Below, one piece after another: positions 36,801 to 46,186 of a stretch of 64,000 nt of DNA. The DNA comes from Owenia fusiformis. Lineage: Eukaryota > Annelida > Polychaeta > Sabellida > Oweniidae. The first letter of the stretch is position 1, and each line of letters starts with the position of its first letter. Below the pieces are notes generated by a model. The model saw only the letters and a program-made list of their open reading frames with translations, did no database searches and was not told the DNA's origin. Both the position numbers and the translations under genes were made by a program. The stretch lies in contig CAIIXF020000001.1 of assembly GCA_903813345.2 (NCBI GenBank), positions 13,039,915 to 13,103,914 of the forward strand. The letters run 5' to 3'.

Positions 36801-39800
36801 AAAGACACTGATGATCCAACTCGAAATTATTAAAGTCACATTGTCCTCAGCTTAATAATAGAAACTGCTAATCTTTTTTTTAGCAACATAATTGTGACAA
36901 ATTGACTTACATCATACAATCATTGACAATCTGTGTTTTAAAGAGATTAAACATCAAATAAAATTATGGAGGTGTGTTAGACTTGAGTCAAGTAGATCGA
37001 AACCTTGAACAGAAAATATAGATAAGTGGTGTTAGAATATAGGACAATCTGAGATCATGAAATGAAGAGAATTTTTGTGCAAAGTCTGTTGCGTTTCGTT
37101 TATCTAAAACTAAAAGATCAATGTTTATTTTGTAGTCCAGTGTTAACCAATAAAACTCCTCTTGGTGACATGTGAAACAATGTAGAACTTTTTAAAAAGT
37201 GACAAAAGAACTGTGTGAAAAACTGATTTTATTTACAATGGAGTACTTTTTAAGAGGCAGGGATGGGGGTGAGGGACATGATAAAAAATAAAAATGTAAG
37301 TAGGCTACTGACCTGCTTCTAAAGCCATATCTGGATAATCAAAGTTGTCTCGGCGACCAGGTTTTTCAAACTGGAATATATAGCAACAAATGGTTAAAAT
37401 ATTATTCAGTACTGACCAGTGACCATATAGACTTTCTTCATCCTAAAAAATATCAACTTGTTTGGGAAGGGGGCAGACTTCAACAAAGATATTGAGATGC
37501 TACATTTCTAGTTCTAAAAAATATTAAAAATAACATGGGTCAATTTTGTTTTCACGTTCAATTTCAAGCCAAACACAAACGTGAAAGAAAGTGTGCAAAA
37601 TGTAGTGCCCTCTGTGGGAATCAATGTCCAAAGTCATCAAGTCAATGTCCAAAGTTGGGTGCAAACATGGACCATGTGGGACCTGTAGGGTCTTCATAAA
37701 TAAACCATATATTATAAGGTTGGAGACACTCTGACAGTTTAACTCATCAGAATTCTCCTTTTCGCGGTTCGCTCTTTGAATCAGAACGTTCGCAAATATG
37801 CACTGAAAAAGCACTCAAAAAGGACAAAATTTGATTGGTCAATATTTTCCCACTTTGCATTTCGCGTAGCTATTTGCGTGACACGAAAGTTCTAAATCAA
37901 ACTAATTACTCAATTTTGTTTTTACACCCGCACGCTAAATAAAACAATGACACCATCGTAAGTATTCTTCTTTGTCATTGCTTTAATAGTCAGTATACCG
38001 AGTTTAATCAATAAAAGAATGTACAATGAACAACAAAATTCGGAAACGAGTACTATAGATTTGCTTTCGGACCACTGAACAGATTGACCTAGATAATAGC
38101 GACACGTCTTCTTTGGTCTACTGCTCAGTTGTTTGTGGGTTTTCAACGTAACTCTATAATGTAATTTGAAGATGAATACTTTTATTCAGTTGTTGCATCG
38201 ATGTCGCAGTTTGTAGTGTGGTAAGATTGGCATGAAAGTATTGAAAGTCGAATGGAATTGTTTTTTCCAATATGGCGACTAGTCTACTGATCACATGACC
38301 TTCTCTTCCGGAATATTTTCTCACTTTTCAATCATCGTTTTCACCACGCTATGAATTAATACAATGAAAAAAATAGCTGTTATATTAAGATTAATGAGAG
38401 ATCAATCGTTCGTTTCTAATAATTTTTTCTGTACTCTCGTACGGGAATATGAACGAATATATCGTTTGAAAAATAGGTGTGAAAATCCCCATGTTAAACC
38501 TATGAGGGAAAATATAAAGTATAAATTTGTTCCTCCGCGAACTGCATCATGGGAAATATTTTACCCTTATAAGGAAAGATTTTCGCGTCTTCTCTTTTGA
38601 AGAGGGAACAACGATTTCGAAAATTGGGGCATCCCCATTTAGTCCAAAGTATGATGCTCTACCAACAGAGATAGCTAAAAACCCATTGTAGCTGCGCTGT
38701 AGTAGCTAATTCCTATCCAATGTCACTACACAATTCCCCTTTGGATGAATGATGTTCCCTTGGTCATCTCTGCGTGTTTACTTGCACAAGAAATCTAGAA
38801 TAGTGCTAGGCCTAGCAGACATGGCCCACATTTACTATGTGGGTATAACCATAGATATCATGGGCGTAGCACCTATTACGCAAAGTACGCTCGGGCGCAC
38901 CAATATAATGACCCGAGTCTTCTGAAGAATGACCAATACCATGCATATTAGCCTTACAATGAATATCTATCTATAGATTATAAAAAATGAAAGTCAAGTG
39001 ATCAATGCCCTCCTACAGTCGGTTACACTGCTTCAAAGGCAAGCAGTTAAACCTGAAATATAAGAAATCTAAATAATGTTGTGCAATAATATATAGAAAA
39101 ATATATTCATATTGCACACGAATGACATTTGTACAGTATATGTCAGTATATGATAACCAAACCTGTCTGGCCCAGTTATCTACTCCTGACGTCGTAGATC
39201 TACGACTTCTGGAGTAGATAACTATGGTTTGCCAACCTACCCTATGTATGCACGTGTTGTTTACGGGTGTATAGGCATTAATTACGCCCATGTAAACGTG
39301 AAATTACGCCCATGCAGACGTAATTTACGCCCGTGTAGGCGTTAATTACACCCGTTAAGAAGTGAATTCTATACGCGTTAAAACAAATACAGGCGTAAAC
39401 TAACGACGTTAAAATGTTCAATAGCGGGCGTCAAGACATTATCTAACACCAGTTGAAAAATATCTATACGCCCGTCGAGTTCATTTTAGCGACTTGAATA
39501 ATGAACCAATCAGCATCTTGCTTACATAATGATACAATGCATTCTAGCTAAAAGATCAACTCCAAGATCCTTGTGCAAGTTAATAACATACTCATGATTG
39601 TGCCAGGAACAACTGTTGCAATTGAAGGCATATGAAATATTATTTATTTTCTGGGTATCTCGGTGCACTAATTGTGCAAATATGAAAGATGTACATCATA
39701 TATTAAATGAGTTATATTCCTGGAAATAACATGTGACGGCTGCATAAAGATTCCAAAAAGTACACATCTCCCTAACACCAAATTTGAACATATGTTGGCT

Positions 39801-42017
39801 AGGTATACTAGGTATATACAGTAGGCTCATCTGACATTTTCAGTACATTTTCAAAAAATGCCAGATCTGCAGGATATAGCTTTACTCAAGAGTCAATTTG
39901 CAGTTGATCAGATACTATAATTCTAGTATCTGAACACATCCTTTAGAGGGATACATTAGCGATCTGACTGTATAGTGAGACTGTAACCTGCAATGCATGT
40001 GAGCTTAATAAGTCCCTATCTCTGAAGCCGCCGCCTAGATTGGAGAATTATCCAAAAAATCATCGTATTTAGAAACCAAACATGTATACCTTCCAAAAAT
40101 ATAAGTTGCAATTTTGTCGTTTCTACAATGGGTGTTGATAACTGCCAACACAGTACATGTCTCTTCAATTTGCCTTTTAATTTGCTCTAACAATTGAATA
40201 CTTCTTTGGTTATATCTAACAATCTTGAATGAATATTTAAGGACCTCAATGCAACACACTAAAATGTAAGCAGGCTTCTGATTGTTATTTACTTGGGCAA
40301 GGATCTTGGAGTTGCTCTTTTAGCAAGGATGCATTAAATCATTATGTAAGTAAGGTTCTGATTGGTTCATAATTTACGGCGCTAAAAATAAACTCGACGA
40401 ACTGAAGATGTTTCTCAGCGCGTGTAAAATAACCGTCTTAACGCCCGTAATTAATCATTTTAACGCCGTAAGTCCACGCATGTTAAGGTGCTATGGAAGT
40501 TAACAGGAAATGACAAAACAGGAAGTGACAATTTTTTTTGCATTTTTAGATATTTTTTGAATAAAGATAACAGAGTTCTGGTTTGACCTCCAGTCAATTT
40601 AACTATTGCCACATATCATTTACATGACCAGGATCACAATGTGCATGGTCAGAATGACCCTAAACATGATGAAATAACCTTTTTAGCCCTTTGAAAGTGT
40701 GACTGAAAAAAGGCTAAAAGTAGGAGCGTAGGGAAGGTCACTGAACAGAATCTTTTGAATTTTTCAGAAAATGTGCCCAATATATTGCTCTAAATGATAC
40801 AATCTTTGAAAATTTGATATCATTCATAGAAAAAGAAAAAAAAATGAAAAAACTGATTTGAAAAGCGATCTATTTTCCTTTTTATGACCGCCATTTTTGT
40901 TTAAGACAATTTTCTAAAATTTCAAAGATTGTACTAGTTAGAGCATTATATTGGGCACATTTTCTGAAAAATTCAAAAGATTCTGTTCAGTGACTATTCC
41001 TACGCTCCTACTTTTAGCTTTTTTTCAGTCTTCAAAGGGCTAAAAAGGTTATTTCATCATGTTTAAGGGTCATTCTGACCATGCACATTGTGATCCTGGT
41101 CATGTAAATGATATGTGGAAATAGTTAAATTGACTGGAGGTCAAACCAGAACTCTGTTATCTTTATTCAAAAAATATCTAAAAATGCAAAAAAAATTGTC
41201 ACTTCCTGTTTTGTCATTTCCTGTTAACTTCCATAGCACCTTAATGTTATCTGAACGCCCGTAGAATTTACTTCTTCACGGGCGTATTATTTAGGCTGTA
41301 TGACATTTGGAATCAAACCTAACCTAGATCCAAAGCCTGATGCTCTAAGCTACTGACAGAGCTACATAACTTAGCTAGAAAAGATATGGACAATAGATCT
41401 AAAAGGACAAACTGATTGCAATAAAACATAACAAAATAAAAATGCACAGAATCAAAACAAAAATGACAGGTCCCTGAACCTTGACCAAGGAGGATTGGCT
41501 CCCAGAGTGCACCACCGATATTCTGTCCCATATATGGGTATGTCGTAATACAAAATTCGAATTCAAACAGCCGCCATTTTGTTCACTTCAACATTTAAAT
41601 CGTGAATTTTGGTCTTATTTCCAAACGAAAAATTCCAAAACTCACAAGAAATGATCGAGATATTGGTTCGAATCTTTTGAACTGTTTATTTTGAATTTAT
41701 AGTCGGTTTTAATTTCAGAAAATAACGACATTTCGACGTTTTCATTGTTGGAAAATATCGAGTTTCGATCCTGGGAGCCAATCCTCCTTGAACCTTGACC
41801 TAGAATTTTAATTTTCAGATTTTTTCGAAATCCAAACCTAGTTTTCATATTGCTGCAGACTCCTACAAGCATAGTTCATATAAATGTTACAAGACATTCG
41901 TACTAAGTTGATGAGTACTTTCAGTTGTATTCGAGTCCATACAATACACATTTATTGAGAAATTACCTTGGTCATTCCGACACCGACAACGAAAACTCTT
42001 CTCTTGGGCGCAGACAT
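27868..42017 (-). CDS. SCP2: Sterol carrier protein X: peroxisomal 3-oxoacyl-CoA thiolase fused to SCP2
   Basis: Cleaves branched 3-oxoacyl-CoA in peroxisomes and carries lipids. Minus-strand exons in order: 42017-41967, 37370-37313, 35301-35036, then 34859-34733 or 33367-33241, 32419-32356, 32046-31960, 31633-31483, 31261-31114, 30819-30712, 29953-29797, 29487-29391, 28958-28826, 28391-28315, 27963-27868. All phases agree and give 539 residues, close to the vertebrate length of about 547. The start [17 protein letters not shown] is followed by the thiolase domain: [19 protein letters not shown], the nucleophile motif [52 protein letters not shown]. The SCP2 domain follows: [52 protein letters not shown]. 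The C-terminus is SKL, a canonical PTS1. Convergent with chitinase and divergent from NIPBL. Confidence 0.96.
29945..30267 (-). repeat. 69-bp tandem array multiplying an SCPx splice acceptor
   Basis: Five copies with exact 69-bp spacing (GAGCAAGG-type landmarks at 29945, 30014, 30083, 30152, 30221). On the minus strand each holds CATTGTAG|GCCTTGCTCA or a close variant: the acceptor plus the first bases of the exon ending at 29953. Only the copy nearest the exon continues into coding sequence. In the next copy the frame meets TGA straight after G-L-A-Q. Confidence 0.9.
30543..30681. mobile_element. Short palindromic MITE in an SCPx intron
   Basis: The left end ACGCCTTGGTCACAT and right end ATGTGACCAAGGCAT are inverted, and the inner arms share CCGGCCGATTGAGT and TTTTGTTCAA. 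GC-rich for its surroundings. No clear target duplication. Confidence 0.7.
32713..32799. mobile_element. Short hairpin MITE, copy 2
   Basis: 87 bp with ends CATCCTCCGCAAGCAGGGTT and CACCTGCTTAGGAGGATG. Same family as 4683-4780, so the hairpin is mobile rather than local. Confidence 0.65.
33241..33367 (-). other. SCP2: SCPx alternative exon, distal copy (b)
   Basis: 127-nt exon with phase 0 entry and phase 1 exit. It encodes [16 protein letters not shown], then [17 protein letters not shown]. The acceptor is TTCACTCAG and the donor G|GTATGT. It is a paralogue of 34733-34859, and only one of the two keeps the frame. Confidence 0.9.
33616..34216. mobile_element. TTAA-flanked MITE between the two SCPx alternative exons
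   Basis: 601 bp between TTAA (33612-33615) and TTAA (34217-34220). The ends AGGAATATTCCTTGCC and GGCAAGGAATATTCCT are perfect inverted repeats, with long arms sharing GATGGCAGCT or its inverse. No coding. Confidence 0.85.
34733..34859 (-). other. SCP2: SCPx alternative exon, proximal copy (a)
   Basis: 127-nt exon with the same phases as copy b. It encodes [16 protein letters not shown], then [17 protein letters not shown]. The acceptor is ATTGTACAG and the donor G|GTAAGA. It corresponds to the human segment after the GSL.IKF region of the thiolase domain. Confidence 0.9.
35699..36696. mobile_element. Mariner-like relic with transposase ends in both arms
   Basis: Flanked by TA, with ends CAGGGTGTCCAAAAAAAACA and its inverse, and arms of about 230 bp. 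The minus strand carries [15 protein letters not shown] (compare the mariner block P.SPDL.P.DFFLWG). The C-terminal transposase block is present in both arms: [18 protein letters not shown] on the minus strand and [19 protein letters not shown] on the plus strand. Stops and frameshifts show it is dead. Confidence 0.8.
38364..38600 (+). CDS. Hypothetical 78-residue ORF in SCPx intron 1
   Basis: Intronless frame opposite to SCPx. It starts [18 protein letters not shown] and ends ERFSRLLF, and is basic and rich in aromatic residues ([14 protein letters not shown]). It does not match a repeat seen elsewhere in the window. I do not recognise it. It could be a small single-exon gene, a retrocopy piece or chance; no promoter or polyadenylation signal is evident. 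Confidence 0.25.
   Translation: MKKIAVILRLMRDQSFVSNNFFCTLVREYERIYRLKNRCENPHVKPMRENIKYKFVPPRTASWEIFYPYKERFSRLLF
39174..39223. repeat. 50-bp near-perfect palindrome
   Basis: AGTTATCTACTCC....GTCGTAGATCTACGAC....GGAGTAGATAACT, with only a few mismatches. The centre is GTAGATCTAC. It sits at the left edge of the ACGCCC-rich composite repeat. It could form a cruciform or be a very small MITE. Confidence 0.85.
39255..41295. mobile_element. Composite palindromic element with ACGCCC-rich ends, carrying a nested MITE
   Basis: Both edges hold repeated words such as TTAATTACGCCC, TTTACGCCCGTG and GAACGCCCGTAG. Inner inverted arms at 39471-39590 and 40291-40445 share TGAACCAATCAG, TACATAATGAT and CAACTCCAAGATCCTTG. 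A TTAA MITE (40487-41240) interrupts the right side. Exact ends could not be set. No coding region. Confidence 0.6.
40487..41240. mobile_element. TTAA-flanked palindromic MITE, nested
   Basis: 754 bp between TTAA (40483-40486) and TTAA (41241-41244). The ends GGTGCTATGGAAGTTAACAG and its inverse begin arms of about 340 bp sharing AAAAGTAGGAGCGTAGG or its inverse. Almost the whole element folds on itself. One isolated arm recurs at 44850-45018. Confidence 0.85.
41486..41790. mobile_element. Mutator-type MITE with 9-bp target duplication
   Basis: AACCTTGAC is present on both sides (41477-41485 and 41791-41799). The ends CAAGGAGGATTGGCTCCCAG and CTGGGAGCCAATCCTCCTTG are perfect 20-bp inverted repeats. 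A 9-bp duplication fits Mutator-like elements, but only the duplication length supports the class. Located in SCPx intron 1, about 180 bp from exon 1. Confidence 0.8.
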
Positions 42018-43369
42018 CTTGGAATTTGACCTCAAAGCCCGGATGTGAACTATTTCCAAAGAATATTTTATTAATACGCCAAATTTAAAGTGTCTTTCAA
42101 CTTAATCATAAGAGTAAATATGGATTTTAACTTATTAAAATAGTTTCTCTGTATTAATTACATAATGCTGGTTGTATGTATATGGACTATTGATTTAGGA
42201 TAATGATCGAAGGATTTAATTCTAAATCGCAACCATAGAAATAATGGGTAAACTGGCTCAATAACTTTTGGCGCGTTTATTGTTGTTTTTCTGTACTTAA
42301 ATTCCCCATTTACTCTTAATTTGTCATTCGGATCACTAATTAATGGTGGCACTCCATATCTACGTATGCTGATCTTACAGTATGAAAAAAATAAAACAAA
42401 TCGGCTTGATGAAACATCTGTAACGAGGACTTCATAAGTGAGTATATTTTTTAGAATTTTTTTCAAAAATATTCAATTCCAATGTCATATTGTGGTCTAA
42501 ACTTAGCCTACATTCATATATCATTCATCCTCCGTATTCTTAATTTAACATTAATTGACACAATGTCAAATCCTTGACAGTGCTGTTTTTAAACTTGTGC
42601 TTCCTTCAATCCAATTTAGTCGAAGGCATTGTTAAAAAAAACTCAAAAATGTCCAACTGTTTTGCATTTTTTGAAGATTTGCATGAAATAAAGGCCCTTG
42701 CACATCAGTTCAAACTTTTGTTGGAAATTACTAGAATGAGCAAACCAATTCAAACTCCATTCATATCAAATAGTCGGGTACATTTCCTAATTAGGATATA
42801 TATATTGCGAATACCAGTGCTGTCAACCCCCAAAGATTTTCTCACAGGACAGATTTTTTAGACCCAGTGCCCAAAATTTGTGGGACATCTAACTAAATTC
42901 GTGGGATTTGCGTGATTGCCCTAGGCCAAATTTTGATCAAATTTGCGGGACCATTCGAGGGACGAACACGCTAATTTCGGGACAGTTAACAGGGTAACCA
43001 CCAAAGATTTCATATATAGAGGCATACCGGAATAGCCTGACAACGGTAAAGTCAGATAATGTTGTCACAAATGACCGACATAACTTTTGCTTCAACTGTT
43101 TAATCATTTGGTCCTCATTTCATGGGATTACAGATTTGTTTAAATCTATCTGCGGATCTTTGTAATTTCCATAAAAGTTAGAACTGATGAGCAAGCGCCT
43201 TATCTAATCAGCAGAATCAAAGAATGGTTGACAAATAGGCTATGTAGAGTGACAACATTACCTCTGTATTCCAGAGCTGTCAAGTGTCCCGCAATATCTA
43301 GCGAAGTCCCGCAAATGTCGGCTTTGACCTCCGCAAATTTCCAAAATTGTTGCAATCCCCTAGGCTTAA

Positions 43370-44282
43370 GGTTCAGCTGGAAAGTAACATTTTGGTAAAA
43401 AAATGCTATACCTGCACATGTTATTTTCTGGTTAAAAATTAAGTATGAAAGCATGTGTATATTTCCTTGCTTTTTTTTCAGGAAAGTATCATTTCATTAT
43501 CTACTTTGAGTAAACCTGGAAACAGGTCAATGGTAGCTCCTGTGTTGTCTGGAAACTAGGGGTGGGACGGATAACCGAAATACCGAAAAACCGCGGTTCA
43601 TAGCCTTCGGATCGGTTTATGGATCACGGCCCTACTTTCGGATCAGCTTTTCGGATCGTTTTCGGATTAATATTTCATTGGTCAAGTATCAATAAAACAG
43701 TTAAAAACACTGTTTTACAGCAAGATTTTTGATATTCCTAGTCCCTACCTTGTCTGTCTTGTCACTTGCTAGCTCACTCGTTTACTAGATTGGTTTAGTA
43801 TCCGCGTATTCGTATCCCTCGGTAATCAATCATGTGGTCCCTGGTACTATATTCTTTAGTCGTGTATTCTAAATAATATGTATTGTTCATGAAATACTAT
43901 AACATAAAATTCCATCTATAAAATATTGTTATAACAAAGACAAAGCGGCTAATCATGTCAATCAATACAAATCCTTAAAATGAATGAACCGAACAGAAAA
44001 AACCGAACCGACGGCTGATGATCCGAAAAACCGAACCGAACCGTCCCATCCCTACTGGAAACTGAAAGAAAATTTGGAAAAATAGAAAGTGTGAAATATC
44101 AGAATTTCCTGGAGTTCCCATTGACCTCTTACCAGATCTACATAAAGAAGACAATGTAATGATACTTTCCTGAAAAAAGCAAGGAAATTATTTAAAACAT
44201 GCCTTCATACTTTATAGTGTACCAGAAAATAACATGTGCAGGTATAGCAATTTTTACCAAAATGTTATTTTCCAGCTGTACC
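43370..44282. mobile_element. TTAA-flanked MITE split by a hAT element
   Basis: TTAA at 43366-43369 and 44283-44286. The ends GGTTCAGCTGGAAAGTAACA and the inverse of GGTACAGCTGGAAAATAACA, with arms of about 130 bp, are separated by the hAT insertion at 43557-44054. The host element is therefore older. Confidence 0.8.
43557..44054. mobile_element. hAT-type MITE 1 (duplication CTGGAAAC)
   Basis: Perfect 8-bp duplication at 43549-43556 and 44055-44062. The ends TAGGGGTGGGACGG and CCGTCCCATCCCTA are inverted. The interior is rich in CCGAA, CGGAT and AACCG words. No coding. Confidence 0.88.
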
Positions 44283-44849
44283 TTAATAATTGTGATTATC
44301 TTGTCAAATAAGAAGCTAAGTTTTTTGTACTTTTGAGGAGTATTTAGTTTACCTGATTTGAAAAGTGCTGCCAAACTCCCAGTGCATCAGATCATCAAAG
44401 ACTGCTTTTGGAAAGAGCATATAGTCCATTTAAAAAACTGATTTTGATCCAAATAATACCATAGGCTTCTCAAGTGCCTAGTATGCCATTATTTGGTATC
44501 AAAATAAATAGGAAGAGTTCAACTTTCATTTTGATTAAGAAAATAGGGATGTAGGTCACAAATAGTTCCAAATTTTGCCTTTTTACTATGCGTGTGGCCT
44601 TCATCTCAGAACCGAGCAAATGTTAGCAAATGCGAGTTACAATAAACGGACACCGATATCCCGAAAAGAAACCTGACTCCCTGACTGATGTAGATTAATC
44701 AAACCCCTATATGAATAGGTACATTTTATATAATATATAACGGGGGTAAGCGTTTCATAGTTGGTCACGAACGCCATAAGTGCAAAGTATTGTTTAGATT
44801 TTTTTGAATTTCGTGTTGGATTACGGTACATTTTCAGCGGGCTGTAAAA

Positions 44850-45018
44850 GGTATTTCATCATGTTAAGGGTCATCCTGGTCCTGTAAATGATATGTGGAA
44901 CTATTTGAATTGACTGGAGGTCAAAACAGAATGTTATCTTTGTTCAAAAATGTCTAAAAATGCTACATTTTTTGTCATTTCCTGTTTTGTCATTTCCTGT
45001 TAAGTACCACTGCACCTT
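44850..45018. mobile_element. Solo arm of the 40487-41240 MITE family
   Basis: TTTCATCATGTTAAGGGTCA..., GACTGGAGGTCAAA and TGTCATTTCCTGTTTTGTCA match the right arm of the MITE at 40487-41240 at high identity, then end in GCACCTTAA. Only one arm is present. Confidence 0.75.
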
Positions 45019-45319
45019 AACTTGTTTTATATCTCTAATTTCTTGAACAAAGTAATACACTGTATTTCATACCTACCAAGGTTCTAGGAACATAACGAAG
45101 GGGGATATATTGTGTATCTAGGGAGCTATCGCCAAGATGCGGGACCAGGATGGATACACGCTGTACCCATCCCGGTCCTGAAAAAGAGAATTTAGGTCCT
45201 GACTTATGTTTTACTCAACTATCGAAATAAAGATTATATTTCAAACTTATGCCGTATATTTTAAATTATAATTCTGATTCATTGAACTATAACTCACAAA
45301 CTCAAAACGACCTTTTAAG

Positions 45320-45943
45320 TAGTGCTTGCAACGGTAATGGATCTCACTGCCGGTAAATTTCACCTCCATTACCTTACCGTTACCGATAATCGTTGATACT
45401 GATAATGTTCCTAAAATCCCGGGGAAAAATCTGTTAAAATATTTGGAAAAATCCTTAACGAAGCCGATTTCTCAGCTTGATTTCCCGCTCACATCAACTA
45501 CAGTGGATATATTGTATCATCGTGTATCTCGTGTGTGATTGTGTATTGTTAGGAAGTCTTTGAATGATAATATAGAGTGAATTCGATCAAAATTGATCAA
45601 ATTATTTGTGTTTGTTTTTACTTCACCGAAATATCACGTCACGTGATTTGTTAATCTCGCGGCATGGGAGATGATTGACAGAAGTGGGCGGGGTTTTGCT
45701 TATCCTCCCGCCTTTTACGAATGATTTGCAGTTGATTGACAGATTAGCTCTTCAAATGTGGAGATTGAAATATACATGATTGATAAAATATTCTTAAACG
45801 AACATTGTTTCGTAAATTTGACAATGGATCGCAATGCCAATCATGTTGCAGCAGCATGTCGATTATCGGCAATGGATTTTATTACCGGCAATTGAGAGTA
45901 TCTACTGCCGCTGCCGACAATCCGGCATTACCGTAAGGCACTA
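45320..45943. mobile_element. hAT-type MITE 2 (duplication CTTTTAAG)
   Basis: Perfect 8-bp duplication at 45312-45319 and 45944-45951. The ends TAGTGCTTGCAACGGTAATG and the inverse of TAGTGCCTTACGGTAATGCC match imperfectly. The interior carries CCGGTAA/TTACCG words. No coding. Confidence 0.82.
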
Positions 45944-46186
45944 CTTTTAAGACTAAGAAAATACGTACAGTTTTGAATTTGGGAACTTTATGAGTTACTG
46001 TGAACCTAAAACCTCAGTAGGTATGAAATACATCTGTTATGTATGGTCTGTTATTGATTCAGGGTTTATCCCTCAGGAAAAATGTGTATCTCCCTTGGGA
46101 TAAACCCTGTATCCAAAACCTCCCAGTACATATCCCTTATGTATTATACACTAGACTATTATTTTACTATTCCAGACTGAAACACC

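Larger units (their letters stand above)
42018..46186. other. Spacer between divergent SCPx and NIPBL
   Basis: No gene supported. It should contain the SCPx promoter at its left end. A splice acceptor (TTCCAG, 46175) just before the NIPBL start shows that a non-coding 5' exon of NIPBL also lies here or further left. Most of the rest is nested transposon sequence (43370-44282, 44850-45018, 45320-45943). Confidence 0.6.

Noticed and set aside
37524-37814. 96-residue minus-strand frame in SCPx intron 1
   Set aside because: No recognisable domain and no consistent splice phase with neighbouring SCPx exons; looks like chance.
42815-43330. Inverted GCTGTCAA/CCCGCAA-type similarity as another element
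   Set aside because: Matches are short and scattered; boundaries cannot be supported by eye.
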